DNA of 48,225 bases from an uncultured Parafilimonas sp. (GCA_903882935.1 CAIRZB010000044.1:1-48225), one strand, 5' to 3'. Shown: positions 28,505 to 38,610, numbered from the stretch's first letter. The notes: a model not told the origin generated them from the sequence alone. Numbers and translations: made by a program.

Positions 28505-30967
28505 ATGAGAATAGTATTGGTAATTCTTTCAGCTGCCATAACCATTGCATTAGTCTATATTTTAAATACCCCGTTAACCATTGCCGGTAACAAAACACCA
28601 CGTTTGGGCTATTTTTTATCGCCACAAAAAGGCTTTTGGCAAAATGCCGAGGCCGCAGGCAGCATATTCAATAGCACTGTTAGGTTGCCAGCCCTGAGTG
28701 GGAACACGGAGGTGTATTTTGATGAAAGGCTGGTGCCCCATGTATATGCCGACAATGACGCAGATGCTTATTTTGCGGAGGGTTACCTACACGCTAAATT
28801 TAGGCTGTGGCAAATGGAGTTTCAAACCTATGTGGCGGCTGGCCGGTTAAGTGAAATATTGGGTAACTCCGCCAGTGCAAGTGCCGCCCTAGCCAACGAC
28901 ATTAAATTTAGGCGTATGGGCATGGTGTATGGTGCCAAAAATTCCCTTATGGCAATGGAGGCTGACCCACAGACCAAACAGGCACTGGATGCCTACACAG
29001 CCGGCGTGAACGCCTACATTAACACCCTAAATGACGGTGGCTACCCATTGGAATACAAACTGCTGGATTATAAGCCCGAACCATGGACCAACCTTAAGTC
29101 GGCCTTATTTTTAAAATATATGAGTTATGATTTAACCGGTGGGGACGAGGATTTTGAAATGACGAACGCAAAATCGGTTTTTACTAAAACCCAGTTTGAG
29201 CAACTATTTCCCTACGGGCACGACTCTGTGCAGAATATCATCCCTAAGGGTACGACTTTTAAAAAACCTGGCATAGCGTTAAAACTACCCGAAACCGCTG
29301 ACAGTTTATATTTTAACTATAAAGACAGCATTGTAGTGCCGGGTATGAACAATAAGCCCGACAAGCACAATGGCAGCAACAACTGGGCGGTTAGCGGCGC
29401 CAAAACCCGCAGCGGAAGGCCAATATTGTGCAACGACCCGCATTTGGGCCTAAACCTGCCATCGTTGTGGTACGAAATTCAAATATCTGCCCCCGGATAT
29501 AATGTGTATGGCGTTAGCTTTCCCGGCACACCTGCGGTGGTGATTGGTTTTAATGATGATTGCGCTTGGGGGGTAACCAATGCGGGCAGGGATGTGAAGG
29601 ATTATTATGAGGTAAAGTTTCAAGATAGTACCATGCAGCACTACCTGTACAACTACGAATGGAAGAAAACCGTTTTCGTGGCTGACACTATAAGGGTAAG
29701 GGGTACTGCCGACCATATTGAATCACTACCCATTACCCTTTGGGGGCCGGTGATGTACGATAAAGATTACCCAAACGCCCTTGGTACTAACAAAGCCTAT
29801 GCCTTACGGTGGACGGCCCACGAAAGTACCAATGAGCTAAAAACCTTTATGCAGCTAAACAGGGCTAAAAATATTAACGACTACAAAAATGCTATAGCTG
29901 GGTTTAAATGCCCCGGCCAAAACTTTGTATTCGCCAGTAAAAACGGCGATATTGCCATAAAGGAACAAGGCAGTTTTGGGGCAAAATGGCGGCGCCAGGG
30001 CGATTTTGTAATGCCCGGCTGGGACAGCAGCTATGCTTACCAAGCTGTACCAGACAGTGAAAATATTGTATTGCAAAACCCCGCAAGTGGCTTTGTTAGC
30101 AGTGCCAACCAATATGCCTACGATACCACTTACCCCTATTACTTGGGTGGCAAAGGCTTTGAGTATTTTAGGGCCAACTTTATTAACCGTAGCCTAGCCA
30201 ATATGCGGGATATTACTGCCTTAGATATGCAGCAGATGCAGAACGACAATTACAACCTGCTGGCCGAAATGGCCAGGCCCGCATTGATGAAATACATTTA
30301 CGACTCAACAATAACCAAAGAGGAGCAAAAATACCTTGAAATGGTAAGGGCTTGGAATTTGAGGGACGACAGCACCGAATTTGGCCCCACGGTGTTTACC
30401 ACCTGGTGGGATAATTTGATGGATGCCACCTATAAAGACGAACTAGAAGCCACAAAGCTACCCCTGCCTAAGGTTGACGAAACCACCCTGTTGCATGCCT
30501 TGCTGAAAGAACCCAACTATGTTTTTGCGGATAACATTAACACACCGCAAAAAGAGAATTTTAGGGATATTGTTACCGCAGCGTTTAAAAAAACAATACC
30601 CGTACTAAAACAAAAGGAACAAGAAAAAAACTTAGCCTGGGGGCGTTTTAAAGACGGTGGGGTAAGGCACCTGCTTAGGATACCGGTGTTTAGCAGGCTG
30701 CATTTGTCGGCTGGCGGGGGTAAAGACGTTATAAATGCCTTTTCGCATTACCATGGCCCCAGTTGGCGCATGGTTGTGCACCTTACCGATGTTACAGAAG
30801 CCTATGGGCTTTACCCAGGCGGGCAAAATGGTAACCCAGGAAGCCAGTACTACGAGACATTTATTAACAAATGGGCGGCAGGCAAGTATTACCGCATCCA
30901 AATTTTAAATAAGGGCGAAATGGCCCGGCAAAAAAACTTGGGTGTTATAACGTTTAATAAATGGTAG
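28505..30967 (+). CDS. Penicillin acylase-family Ntn-hydrolase
   Basis: A precursor of 820 residues with an N-terminal hydrophobic segment (MRIVLVILSAAITIALVYIL) that acts as a signal or anchor. After a small chain (FDERLVPHVYADNDADAYFAEGYLHAKFRLWQME) comes the self-cleavage site and nucleophile Ser291 in GSNNWAVSG, then LCNDPHLGLNLPSLWYE and GVSFPGTPAVVIGFND, the hallmark of penicillin G acylase-type proteins. The C-terminal WKR-type region includes GGVRHLLRIPVFSRL and PGGQNGNPGSQYYETF. The frame is open from 28430 (TTG), but the ATG at 28505 gives a normal signal. Substrates of this family include N-acyl homoserine lactones and beta-lactams; not assignable here. Confidence 0.92.
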   Translation: MRIVLVILSAAITIALVYILNTPLTIAGNKTPRLGYFLSPQKGFWQNAEAAGSIFNSTVRLPALSGNTEVYFDERLVPHVYADNDADAYFAEGYLHAKFRLWQMEFQTYVAAGRLSEILGNSASASAALANDIKFRRMGMVYGAKNSLMAMEADPQTKQALDAYTAGVNAYINTLNDGGYPLEYKLLDYKPEPWTNLKSALFLKYMSYDLTGGDEDFEMTNAKSVFTKTQFEQLFPYGHDSVQNIIPKGTTFKKPGIALKLPETADSLYFNYKDSIVVPGMNNKPDKHNGSNNWAVSGAKTRSGRPILCNDPHLGLNLPSLWYEIQISAPGYNVYGVSFPGTPAVVIGFNDDCAWGVTNAGRDVKDYYEVKFQDSTMQHYLYNYEWKKTVFVADTIRVRGTADHIESLPITLWGPVMYDKDYPNALGTNKAYALRWTAHESTNELKTFMQLNRAKNINDYKNAIAGFKCPGQNFVFASKNGDIAIKEQGSFGAKWRRQGDFVMPGWDSSYAYQAVPDSENIVLQNPASGFVSSANQYAYDTTYPYYLGGKGFEYFRANFINRSLANMRDITALDMQQMQNDNYNLLAEMARPALMKYIYDSTITKEEQKYLEMVRAWNLRDDSTEFGPTVFTTWWDNLMDATYKDELEATKLPLPKVDETTLLHALLKEPNYVFADNINTPQKENFRDIVTAAFKKTIPVLKQKEQEKNLAWGRFKDGGVRHLLRIPVFSRLHLSAGGGKDVINAFSHYHGPSWRMVVHLTDVTEAYGLYPGGQNGNPGSQYYETFINKWAAGKYYRIQILNKGEMARQKNLGVITFNKW

Positions 30968-31085
30968 TAAACAGTTTGCGCCTTTAGGGTGGTGTTACTT
31001 CACTTTAATAACGCAACGTTACCTTTAGAATACCTAATGCGCCAAACTTTAACCAACAGTCCCAAATAGTATAAAAATATTCAAA

Positions 31086-31436
31086 ATGAAATTTATCATT
31101 GCCTCCATACTTACTGCGTTACTTGGCTTTGCAGCACCCTTATACTTTACTTGGTGGAGTTTTGCTGTAACATCAGCCATTGTGGCGTTGTTGGTAAAAC
31201 AAAAATGGTGGCTGGCATTTTTTGCGGGGTTTTTAGGGCTATTCATTTTATGGGGCGGCCTGAGCTATTTTATTGACCTAAAGAACGAGCACCTGCTCTC
31301 CCAAAAAATAGCCTCCATCCTGCCGCTTGGCGGGTCGTACATCTCAATAATAACAGTTACTGCGGTTACAGGTGCACTTGTGTCTGGTTTTGCTGCATTA
31401 ACAGGTAGCTTGGCTGGCCAATTGAAGAAAGGCTAG
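31086..31436 (+). CDS. Small three-helix membrane protein
   Basis: A 116-residue protein with three or four membrane helices (IIASILTALLGFAAPLYFTWWSF, WLAFFAGFLGLFILWGGLSYF and the segment near SIITVTAVTGALVSGFAALTG). It is very hydrophobic, with the only charged segment at DLKNEHLLSQK. Not recognised; no enzymatic motif. It follows the penicillin acylase after 118 bp and might share its transcript. Confidence 0.68.
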   Translation: MKFIIASILTALLGFAAPLYFTWWSFAVTSAIVALLVKQKWWLAFFAGFLGLFILWGGLSYFIDLKNEHLLSQKIASILPLGGSYISIITVTAVTGALVSGFAALTGSLAGQLKKG

Positions 31437-31536
31437 GGAGCTGCCTTGATAAATACTAAAAGATAGACAACGTGTTTTGCATAACGCAATGTAGTTTAAT
31501 ATAAACCGGCGTTGCCCGCATGGTGTTAGCAGCGCA

Positions 31537-31944
31537 TCAAGCGGCAATATGTTCTTCCTTAATGGCAACTTCTAAGCGTAGCAGCAGTTTTTCCACTGTG
31601 CGGTTTTCAATACGGCCAATAAAATATCCTTCCACAATCTTGTCAGTCCAAATAAAATAGGTAAACGATTTTAAGATAGCGGAAACAGACGCTTGTTGAA
31701 TCCATTCGTCCATGGTCTCAAATTCCAACGGCTCCTGCTGAATAACGCTGTAGTCGGTGTCGGCAAAATTATGTTCGCAAAAAATATCCACGAACTCCTG
31801 CATTAACTTTTCCCGGCTTGTTTTTTTGGTAGCCGGCTTGGTTAGCCAGTGGTGTTCGCTTACATAAAACTTCTTTCTAAAAGAAGCCAGCTTTTGCAAG
31901 CCATAAACTTGGAATGAAGTAAGATTGTTTTGCAAGGTGTACAT
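31537..31944 (-). CDS. Hypothetical protein, 135 residues
   Basis: A soluble protein with no signal or membrane segment, rich in aromatic and charged residues (SFRKKFYVSEHHWLTKP, ILKSFTYFIWTDKIVEGYF). I do not recognise the family. The ATG at 31944 (MYTLQNNLTSFQVYGLQKL) and a uniform codon use suggest a real gene. It is divergent from trhO over a 268-bp gap and monocistronic. Confidence 0.65.
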   Translation of the reverse strand: MYTLQNNLTSFQVYGLQKLASFRKKFYVSEHHWLTKPATKKTSREKLMQEFVDIFCEHNFADTDYSVIQQEPLEFETMDEWIQQASVSAILKSFTYFIWTDKIVEGYFIGRIENRTVEKLLLRLEVAIKEEHIAA

Positions 31945-32050
31945 GATTACAAAACGAATTTATTGTATTAGGTGCTGCGCTGTATGCCACCCATCATAAT
32001 TTATAGGTATTTTAAGGGGGTTATTAAAATGCACTTAAAATCATAATGTG

Positions 32051-32058
32051 TATTTTTG
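32051..32058 (+). promoter_or_regulatory. TATTTTTG (-7-type) box, possible trhO promoter
   Basis: Exact TAnnTTTG match 154 bp before the trhO ATG, so the leader would be long. A small CCCGC/GCGGG hairpin lies in that leader (about 32069-32085). No -33 TTG is at the expected distance. Confidence 0.3.
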
Positions 32059-32212
32059 CGGCGATTTTGCCCGCCCTGCAAGCGGGTCCATATTATTAAT
32101 GGAATATTAGGCAGCATTATTTTGGCGTTGTGCCATACCCAAATAGCATTTTTTGCAGGGTTAGGTAAACTACGGTCATCATGGTTTTGCCTGATGTCTG
32201 AAACTTATTAAC

Positions 32213-33259
32213 ATGTCAGTTTTACACAACCGCGTTTCCAACGAGGAGTTGAAGAAACGTTTATTGGAGGAGGCAGAGCCACGAACCACCATCAGTTTTT
32301 ATTGCTATTTCCCCGTCCAAAACCCGCAGGAATTCAGGGACTATTTGTACAAAAACTTTTTTGCCTTACGCGTATTTGGGCGCATTTATGTGGCCCAGGA
32401 AGGCATTAATGCCCAAATAAGCGTGCCCAGCGTAAATCTTGAGGCCTTTAAGGCGTTTTTATATTCCATTCAGCCGCTAAACGGGCTGAGGCTGAACATT
32501 GCGGTGGATGATGACGGAAAATCGTTTTGGGTACTTCGTGTAAAAATACGCGAGAAGATTGTTGCCGACGGTATCAACGACCCCGCCTTTAGCATGGAAA
32601 ACAAAGGCCGCTATGTAAACGCCGCCCAAATGAACACCTTACTGGAGGATGAAAATACCATTGTGGTTGACATGCGAAACCATTACGAGTACGAAGTTGG
32701 CCATTTTGTAAAGGCACTGGAAGTACCGAGCGACACCTTTCGCGAGCAGTTGCCTATGGCAGTGGGTATGCTGGAAGGCCAAGAAGAAAAAAACATCATC
32801 ATGTACTGCACCGGCGGCATACGATGCGAAAAGGCCAGCGCATACATGCTGCACAAAGGTTTTAAAAATGTTTTTCACCTGGAAGGCGGCATTATTAACT
32901 ACGCCCGCCAAATAAAGGAACAAGGGCTTGAAAGCAGATTCACCGGCAAAAATTTTGTGTTTGATGAGCGGCTGGGTGAGCGTATAACCAACGACATTAT
33001 TGCCAAATGCCACCAATGTGGCAAACCCTGCGATACACATACCAACTGCAAAAACGACGGCTGCCACCTATTGTTTATACAATGTGAAGATTGCGCTGCC
33101 CAATACGATGGCTGCTGCAGCGTTGAATGCAAAGACACGGTACACATGCCCGAGGAACGGCAGAAGGAACTGCGCAAGGGCATAGACAAAGGCCAAAACA
33201 TCTTCAGCAAGCGCAAGGTGCGGTTAAGGCCTAGGCTTGGGGAGGTTGTAGGCACTTAG
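32213..33259 (+). CDS. trhO: tRNA uridine(34) hydroxylase TrhO (rhodanese-domain)
   Basis: A 348-residue enzyme of the YceA/TrhO family, which makes 5-hydroxyuridine at tRNA position 34. The N-terminal ferredoxin-like domain ([41 protein letters not shown]) precedes a rhodanese domain with the active-site Cys199 in [17 protein letters not shown]. The C-terminal segment ([31 protein letters not shown]) is a cysteine cluster typical of the group. Length is normal. It is convergent with purC, separated by a shared hairpin. Confidence 0.93.
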   Translation: MSVLHNRVSNEELKKRLLEEAEPRTTISFYCYFPVQNPQEFRDYLYKNFFALRVFGRIYVAQEGINAQISVPSVNLEAFKAFLYSIQPLNGLRLNIAVDDDGKSFWVLRVKIREKIVADGINDPAFSMENKGRYVNAAQMNTLLEDENTIVVDMRNHYEYEVGHFVKALEVPSDTFREQLPMAVGMLEGQEEKNIIMYCTGGIRCEKASAYMLHKGFKNVFHLEGGIINYARQIKEQGLESRFTGKNFVFDERLGERITNDIIAKCHQCGKPCDTHTNCKNDGCHLLFIQCEDCAAQYDGCCSVECKDTVHMPEERQKELRKGIDKGQNIFSKRKVRLRPRLGEVVGT

Positions 33260-33274
33260 GGTAAGCTACCAAGA

Positions 33275-33311
33275 AAAAGAGGCTGTTGCAGCATGTGCAA
33301 CAGCCTCTTTT
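33275..33311. terminator. Bidirectional terminator between trhO and purC
   Basis: AAAAGAGGCTGTTGCA (33275-33290) pairs exactly with 33296-33311 around GCATG. The A and T tails give a T-tract on either strand. It is placed 16 bp after the trhO stop and 25 bp past the purC stop. Confidence 0.9.
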
Positions 33312-33335
33312 AATTTATTTTCATGCTTTGGAGCC

Positions 33336-34271
33336 TTACCCCAACACACCGTTCTTCTCCAACGAAGCCAATATTTTGGCGTATGTATCATCATCGCCCA
33401 ATTGTTCTGGCAAAAATGTGCTGCCGGTAACCAGCTCATATAGCTCAATATATCTTTTGCTTATAGTGTTTACCCATTCAGCATCCATCACCGGCACTAC
33501 CTGGCCGGTTTTGCCCATAAAATTGTTGGCAATCAGCCACTCGCGCACAAACTCCTTGCTCAATTGGTTTTGGCGTTCGCCTGCGGCCTGCCTTTCTTCA
33601 AAGCCATCGGCATAAAAATAGCGGCTTGAGTCTGGCGTATGTACCTCGTCCATCAAAAATATCTCTCCGTTCAGTTTGCCAAACTCGTATTTCGTATCTA
33701 CCAGTATAAGCCCCCTTTGGGCTGCAATTTCACGTCCGCGGGCAAAAAGTGCCAAGGCATATTTCTCCAGTATGGCCCAGTCGGCTTCAGTGGCAATGCC
33801 TTGGGCTATTATTTCTTGTTTTGATATGTCTTCGTCATGCCCCGCATCCGCCTTGGTGGAAGGCGTGATTATCGGTGTGGGGAAATAGTCATTTTCCTTC
33901 ATTCCTTCGGGCAGCGGCACTCCGCAAAGCATGCGCTTGCCTGAGGCATAGGTGCGCCAGCTATGCCCAGTAAGGTTGCCACGCACCACCATCTCAATTT
34001 TAAACGGCTGGCAGCGCAAGCCTAAAGCTGCGTTTGGCGCAGGGGCATCAATCAGCCAGTTGGGGCAAATATCCTTTGTGGCATGTAACATATAGGCGGC
34101 CACTTGGTTTAGCACTTGGCCTTTATAAGGTATTGGCTCGGGCAAAATAACGTCGAACGCAGAAATACGGTTGCTGGCCACCATTACAAGCCAATTGTTG
34201 TTAATGGTGTACACGTCTCTAACCTTGCCTTTATAAAAAGCCGTTTGCTGGGGGAATTGGAATGTTGCCAT
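33336..34271 (-). CDS. purC: Phosphoribosylaminoimidazole-succinocarboxamide synthase
   Basis: Purine synthesis enzyme that joins aspartate to CAIR using ATP to make SAICAR. The protein has 311 residues, the long form found in Bacteroidetes and eukaryotic PurC rather than the ~237 residues of E. coli. Motifs are [104 protein letters not shown]. The ATG at 34271 ([19 protein letters not shown]) is chosen over one 17 codons upstream because a -7 box (34276-34283) lies between them and homologues start here. Confidence 0.96.
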   Translation of the reverse strand: MATFQFPQQTAFYKGKVRDVYTINNNWLVMVASNRISAFDVILPEPIPYKGQVLNQVAAYMLHATKDICPNWLIDAPAPNAALGLRCQPFKIEMVVRGNLTGHSWRTYASGKRMLCGVPLPEGMKENDYFPTPIITPSTKADAGHDEDISKQEIIAQGIATEADWAILEKYALALFARGREIAAQRGLILVDTKYEFGKLNGEIFLMDEVHTPDSSRYFYADGFEERQAAGERQNQLSKEFVREWLIANNFMGKTGQVVPVMDAEWVNTISKRYIELYELVTGSTFLPEQLGDDDTYAKILASLEKNGVLG

Positions 34272-34275
34272 ACCG

Positions 34276-34283
34276 CAAAAATA
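34276..34283 (-). promoter_or_regulatory. TATTTTTG (-7-type) box 4 nt before purC
   Basis: On the minus strand TATTTTTG is an exact TAnnTTTG match and ends 4 nt before the ATG, the same spacing as in tetR. A -33 TTG is not clear. The transcript would be leaderless. Confidence 0.5.
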
Positions 34284-34480
34284 ACTGTTATAATTAAACG
34301 CGGGCACCAGCGCATTACGCAATTTTAAGAAAAACTATACCCATGGCTATTCTGTGCGGCCCATACCATTCAATTTACGCCAACCAACCTTAAAAGATGA
34401 TAAAAGAACTGATTATAAGCAATATAATTTTACCACGTTTATAACAAATGCTACTTTGCTTGCTATAAAATTACTGCCAA

Positions 34481-37354
34481 ATGAAAAAAACAATATCCGT
34501 GGTATTGTTATTTGTGGCATTGTTGGCATCAACTGCCGGCTTTAGCCAAAGCACTACCACCGTAACGGGCCACATTAACAATGCAAAAACAAAGGAAAAG
34601 CTAGCCGCTGTGTCAGTTACCATAAAAGGTACGGGTACGGGTACTTTTACAGACGAGAGCGGTGCATTTAAACTATCTACCACCCAGCCCCTGCCATTTA
34701 CAATCGTTGTCAGTTCCATCGGCTACGGCAGCAAGGAGGTACAAGTAACCACGCCAGGCGAACAGCCTGAAATTTTATTAGATGCTGCATTTGCACTGGG
34801 CCAGGATATTGTGGTGGCCGCATCCCGCGTGCCAGAGCGCATACTGGAGTCGCCTGTTTCCATTGAGCGGGTAGGCCTTTCCGCGATTAGAAACACTGCC
34901 GCAACCAGCTATTACGACATCGTGAAAACATTAAAGGGTGTAGATGTAACCAGCTCAAGCCTAACCTTTACCTCCGTTACCACCAGGGGCTTTAACGGCA
35001 GCGGCAACACTAGGGTTAACCAGTTTGTTGATGGCATGGATAACCAAGCCCCCGGCCTTAACTTTTCGGTGGGTGCGGTAGTGGGCCTTACAGAGCTTGA
35101 CGTAGAAAGCATGGAACTGCTGCCCGGTGCATCATCAGCACTATACGGCAGCGGCGGCATGAATGGCACCTTGCTCATCAACTCAAAAAACCCTTTTAAA
35201 TACCAGGGCTTTAGCGCACAGGTTAAAATGGGCGTTAACCATGTTGGCGGCGGTGGCAGCAGCAGCGACCCCGTGGGTGTATCGCCATTTACCGACGTTA
35301 GTATGCGTTGGGGCCAAAAAATTGGCAGCCGCTTTGCGTTTAAAATAGGCGCGCAGTTTATACAGGCCAAAGATTGGCTGGCCACCAACGAAAGCAATTA
35401 CACGGGGGCGGCCACCGGCAGCGGCGCCCACGTTATACCCGGCACCCGGCTTACCGACCCTAACTATGAGGGCGTGAACGTGTATGGCGACGAAACACGG
35501 GCCAATATGTACGGTGTGGCAAACTCCGTACAAAGCCAAACAAGGGCAGGCATACTGGCAGCCACCGGCGGCACGGTTGATATTGTGGCATTAATGAACG
35601 GCTTGTTGCCTGCCAATGCCACCCAAGCACAAATAGGTGGTTTTATCGGCGGCCTGCCCACGGCGTTACAAGGCGCTGTTACCAACCTGGTGCCTTTTTA
35701 TTTTGGCCTGCGCAACAACCTTATACCCAACCAAAACGTTAGCCGCACCGGTTACAAGGAAAATGAAATTATTAACAACAACACCGTTGACATAAAACTG
35801 AGCGGCGGCCTGTATTATAAACTGGCACCCGGCACCGAAATGTCGCTCGTGGGCAACTACGGCACTGGCAACACCGTGTACACCGGCAGCGACCGTTACT
35901 CGCTAAAAAACCTGCAAATTGGCCAGTACAAATTTGAGATAAGAAACGACAAATGGTTTGTAAAGGCCTATGCCACTTTGGAAAACAGCGGCGATGCCTT
36001 TAATGCCACCATAGCAAGCCAGCTTTTTAACGAAGCATGGAAGCCCAGCACAACCTGGTACCCGCAATACACGGCAGCCTATTTTCAGGCGATAGCCTCC
36101 GGTGCCTCAGCCACGGCAGCCAATGCCGCCGCCAGGGCCTATGCCGACCAAGGCCGCCCAGTTGCCGGCAGCGACCAGTTTAAAACAATTTTTAGCCAAG
36201 TTGTTGGCAAACCCATACCCAAAGGCGGCAAGTTTTTGGATAAAACAAATCTCTACCATTTTGAAGGGCAATACAACCTTACCAGCATGGTAAAATTTGC
36301 CGAAGTATTAGTGGGCGGCAGCTACCGTGTGTACCGCCTAAACTCTCAAGGCACCCTGTTTGCTGACAGTACCGGCCCCATTAACACCGCCGAATACGGT
36401 GCCTATATACAAGTGGCCAAGAAATTTTTTGATGACAAACTGAAACTAACCGCCAGCGGCCGTTACGATAAAAACGATAACTTTAAAGGCAAGTTTACCC
36501 CTAGGATAAGCGGCGTGCTTACTGTAGCACCCGACCAAAACATACGGGTATCGTACCAGAACGCCTACCGTTTCCCTAGTAACCAAAACCAGTGGATTAA
36601 CCTTAACACTGGCGCGGGTATATTGATTGGCGGCTTGCCCCAGTTGCGCGATTTTTACAACTTTAACACGCAAAAGGTGTACACCCCCGCCAGCGTGGCG
36701 GCCTACCAGGCCAGCGGCAACCCCGGCAGCCTTGTGGAGCAAACCTTTGGCACTTACAAACCCGAAACTGTTAACAGTTACGAGGTGGGCTACAAAGGCC
36801 TGTTTGGCAAAAGGTTTCTATTGGATGTATATGGTTATTATACAACCTATAAGGATTTTATTGGCCGTATATCGGCCATACAGCTGGCCACAAAAACAGG
36901 TTTCTCTATTTCGGTTAACAGCCCCAACACGGTGCATACCAAGGGCTTTGGCATTGGCGGCGATTATCTGCTGACACAAACATTATCCATCAGTGGCAAT
37001 ATATCCAGCGATGTGATTGACAACCCCGACCCCAATTTTGCCACGTACTTTAACACGCCTAAATACCGCGCCAACTTAGGTGTGGCCAACAGCGGCTTTG
37101 GCCCCGGCAAACTGTTTGGCTTTAATGTAAACCTGCGCTGGCAGGATGCCTATTTTACCGAGGCTGACTTTAAACAAGGCGATGTATCGGCCTTTACCAC
37201 CATCGACGCGCAGGTTAGTTACAAACTGCCCAAAATAAAATCGCTCATCAAGCTGGGCGGCACCAACATATTAAACCATTATTACACCACAGCTTTCGGC
37301 AACCCGTCCATCGGCGCGCTGTATTATGTTAGCTTTGCGTATAATGTGTTTTAG
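34481..37354 (+). CDS. TonB-dependent receptor with N-terminal carboxypeptidase-like domain
   Basis: Outer-membrane active transporter of 957 residues. Signal peptide (MKKTISVVLLFVALLASTAGFSQ), then a CarboxypepD_reg-like domain (about 25-105: TVTGHINNAKTKEKLAAVSVTIKGTGTGTFTDESGAFKLS). The plug (about 110-230) has VAASRVPERILESPVSIE, TRGFNGSGNTRVNQFVDGMDN and VESMELLPGASSALYGSGGMNG. The 22-strand barrel follows, ending in LGGTNILNHYYTTAFGNPSIGALYYVSFAYNVF, with an aromatic last residue as in OMPs. There is no SusD neighbour, so it is more like a single-gene siderophore, vitamin or peptide receptor. The ligand is unknown. Confidence 0.94.
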   Translation: MKKTISVVLLFVALLASTAGFSQSTTTVTGHINNAKTKEKLAAVSVTIKGTGTGTFTDESGAFKLSTTQPLPFTIVVSSIGYGSKEVQVTTPGEQPEILLDAAFALGQDIVVAASRVPERILESPVSIERVGLSAIRNTAATSYYDIVKTLKGVDVTSSSLTFTSVTTRGFNGSGNTRVNQFVDGMDNQAPGLNFSVGAVVGLTELDVESMELLPGASSALYGSGGMNGTLLINSKNPFKYQGFSAQVKMGVNHVGGGGSSSDPVGVSPFTDVSMRWGQKIGSRFAFKIGAQFIQAKDWLATNESNYTGAATGSGAHVIPGTRLTDPNYEGVNVYGDETRANMYGVANSVQSQTRAGILAATGGTVDIVALMNGLLPANATQAQIGGFIGGLPTALQGAVTNLVPFYFGLRNNLIPNQNVSRTGYKENEIINNNTVDIKLSGGLYYKLAPGTEMSLVGNYGTGNTVYTGSDRYSLKNLQIGQYKFEIRNDKWFVKAYATLENSGDAFNATIASQLFNEAWKPSTTWYPQYTAAYFQAIASGASATAANAAARAYADQGRPVAGSDQFKTIFSQVVGKPIPKGGKFLDKTNLYHFEGQYNLTSMVKFAEVLVGGSYRVYRLNSQGTLFADSTGPINTAEYGAYIQVAKKFFDDKLKLTASGRYDKNDNFKGKFTPRISGVLTVAPDQNIRVSYQNAYRFPSNQNQWINLNTGAGILIGGLPQLRDFYNFNTQKVYTPASVAAYQASGNPGSLVEQTFGTYKPETVNSYEVGYKGLFGKRFLLDVYGYYTTYKDFIGRISAIQLATKTGFSISVNSPNTVHTKGFGIGGDYLLTQTLSISGNISSDVIDNPDPNFATYFNTPKYRANLGVANSGFGPGKLFGFNVNLRWQDAYFTEADFKQGDVSAFTTIDAQVSYKLPKIKSLIKLGGTNILNHYYTTAFGNPSIGALYYVSFAYNVF

Positions 37355-37389
37355 CAACGCTGTCTGACGGTCCCCGTCTGACAGCGTTG
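37355..37389. repeat. Interrupted hairpin after the TonB receptor
   Basis: CAACGCTGTC (37355-37364) pairs with 37380-37389; after one T-T mismatch, GACGG and CCGTC pair further inward. It begins directly after the stop codon. Confidence 0.6.
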
Positions 37390-37390
37390 A

Positions 37391-37425
37391 AGCCAGCCAT
37401 GCAGGGATGTGTGGCTGGCTTTTTG
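37391..37425 (+). terminator. Rho-independent terminator after the TonB receptor
   Basis: AGCCAGCCA (37391-37399) pairs with TGGCTGGCT (37412-37420), followed by a T-rich tail. It is the second of two consecutive hairpins. Confidence 0.8.
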
Positions 37426-37481
37426 GTTTAGTTTTGTAGGAGTTGTGTTTGTTTTGTTTATGAGATTGAACAATAAAAAAT

Positions 37482-37904
37482 ATGCTAGACCAACTTAATA
37501 ATATCAATAGCGAAAACTTGCGTGAAGCAATACTATTTTTTGAACAAAATAGAATTGTAGATAAAATGCTTCTGGAAAGTGAAGTTGTTAGCCAAAATAA
37601 CTACGGTGGTATATTCCTCCAGCTAAAGAGTAATGCGTCCAATAGATTTTCTATCACCATAAATAAAAACAACCCAGTGCTCATTTCGTCCTTAATGTTT
37701 CACCCAAAAATTACCATAGATGAATTGATCGGTATTTTCCCAAAATTTTCAAAGAAGTACGTTCCTTACGATGAAGAATTATATTTTTCGTTTGAAAACA
37801 CCTTGACTGGGTGTATTATTGGTGCTTACACAAATGCCGGAGCATTGAAAGATGTGTCAAACAAGCCTGAAAATACTATATTGAGAATGAGTTTGACTTG
37901 GTAA
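37482..37904 (+). CDS. Hypothetical protein, 140 residues
   Basis: A soluble protein without signal or membrane segment, distinctly richer in A+T than its upstream neighbour. The sequence (SNRFSITINKNNPVLISSL, KYVPYDEELYFSFENTLTGCIIGAY) looks like a folded alpha/beta domain but I do not recognise the family. The ATG at 37482 has no visible SD. It begins a patch of short orphan genes and may be a recent acquisition. Confidence 0.65.
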   Translation: MLDQLNNINSENLREAILFFEQNRIVDKMLLESEVVSQNNYGGIFLQLKSNASNRFSITINKNNPVLISSLMFHPKITIDELIGIFPKFSKKYVPYDEELYFSFENTLTGCIIGAYTNAGALKDVSNKPENTILRMSLTW

Positions 37905-37980
37905 AAGCCCGTTGGTTGGTAAATGCCAAATGCTCCAAGGACAGGGGAATTCTAACAATTTGAGGAGCCTAAGTTCATAG

Positions 37981-38094
37981 ATGTTGACACCTGTAATTTT
38001 TCCAAATAGTCCAGATAACCCGCATAGGCATATTATGGAATTGGCTGTTTCGATTTCGAATGGGGATGTTATAAATTTCTCAGGAAATAATTAA
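37981..38094 (+). CDS. Tiny 37-residue ORF, doubtful
   Basis: An ATG directly after a TAG opens MLTPVIFPNSPDNPHRHIM to a TAA at 38094, 10 bp before the next gene. A GAGGAG lies about 17 bp upstream. It has a protein-like composition but could be a gene fragment or chance. Reported because it fills the gap between two orphan genes. Confidence 0.25.
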   Translation: MLTPVIFPNSPDNPHRHIMELAVSISNGDVINFSGNN

Positions 38095-38104
38095 AAAAAA
38101 TGTC

Positions 38105-38563
38105 ATGAAAATATTACCCTTATTATTAGTTCTGCAGTGTAATTTTTTGTTTGCCCAAATAAATAAAACCGATTCAATAAAACAACATTTAGACTCCTTA
38201 AACTGGAACTCTTTTACCATAGCAGTCACTTATTTGGCACACCTGAAAATTTCACCAAATGCCGAAGAGCTTACACGGTTTGATGAAAAACAGGTTGCCG
38301 CTATGTTATTTAAGAGTTTGTCTGTCGAATCGAAAACAGTAATTAGCCACCTGATCCTTTTTAAAATATTTGAGCCAGAAAAAGCCGGTTTGACAACTAC
38401 CTATAATTATAAAAATGATTCTATCAATAGCCCGGTATCATTTGTTACGTTCACTTACAACAGTCTTAGCTGGCATTTTAATATCGAAAACAGAACCTAC
38501 AGTATTAGTGACGAGGAGATTGACAGGATAAAAAATTATTGGAAAGCTAAATTGAATCTTTGA
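38105..38563 (+). CDS. Secreted hypothetical protein, 152 residues
   Basis: An N-terminal signal peptide (MKILPLLLVLQCNFLFAQ) suggests export. The mature part is A+T-rich and helical at first (SIKQHLDSLNWNSF, DEKQVAAMLFKSLSVESKT), then has strands (SFVTFTYNSLSWHFNIENRTYSI). No family recognised. It is part of the orphan patch. Confidence 0.65.
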   Translation: MKILPLLLVLQCNFLFAQINKTDSIKQHLDSLNWNSFTIAVTYLAHLKISPNAEELTRFDEKQVAAMLFKSLSVESKTVISHLILFKIFEPEKAGLTTTYNYKNDSINSPVSFVTFTYNSLSWHFNIENRTYSISDEEIDRIKNYWKAKLNL

Positions 38564-38610
38564 TACAGGTGCTGGCGAAACAGTGGGCACCAGCATAATA
38601 CCACGGGCCC

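Noticed and set aside
34912-35397. A 161-codon minus-strand ORF opposite the TonB receptor plug
   Set aside because: Antisense to a conserved domain with no promoter or family; a shadow.
37355-37425. Possible attachment site or riboswitch from the two hairpins after the TonB receptor
   Set aside because: The second has a T-tract and both follow a stop codon directly, which is explained by termination.
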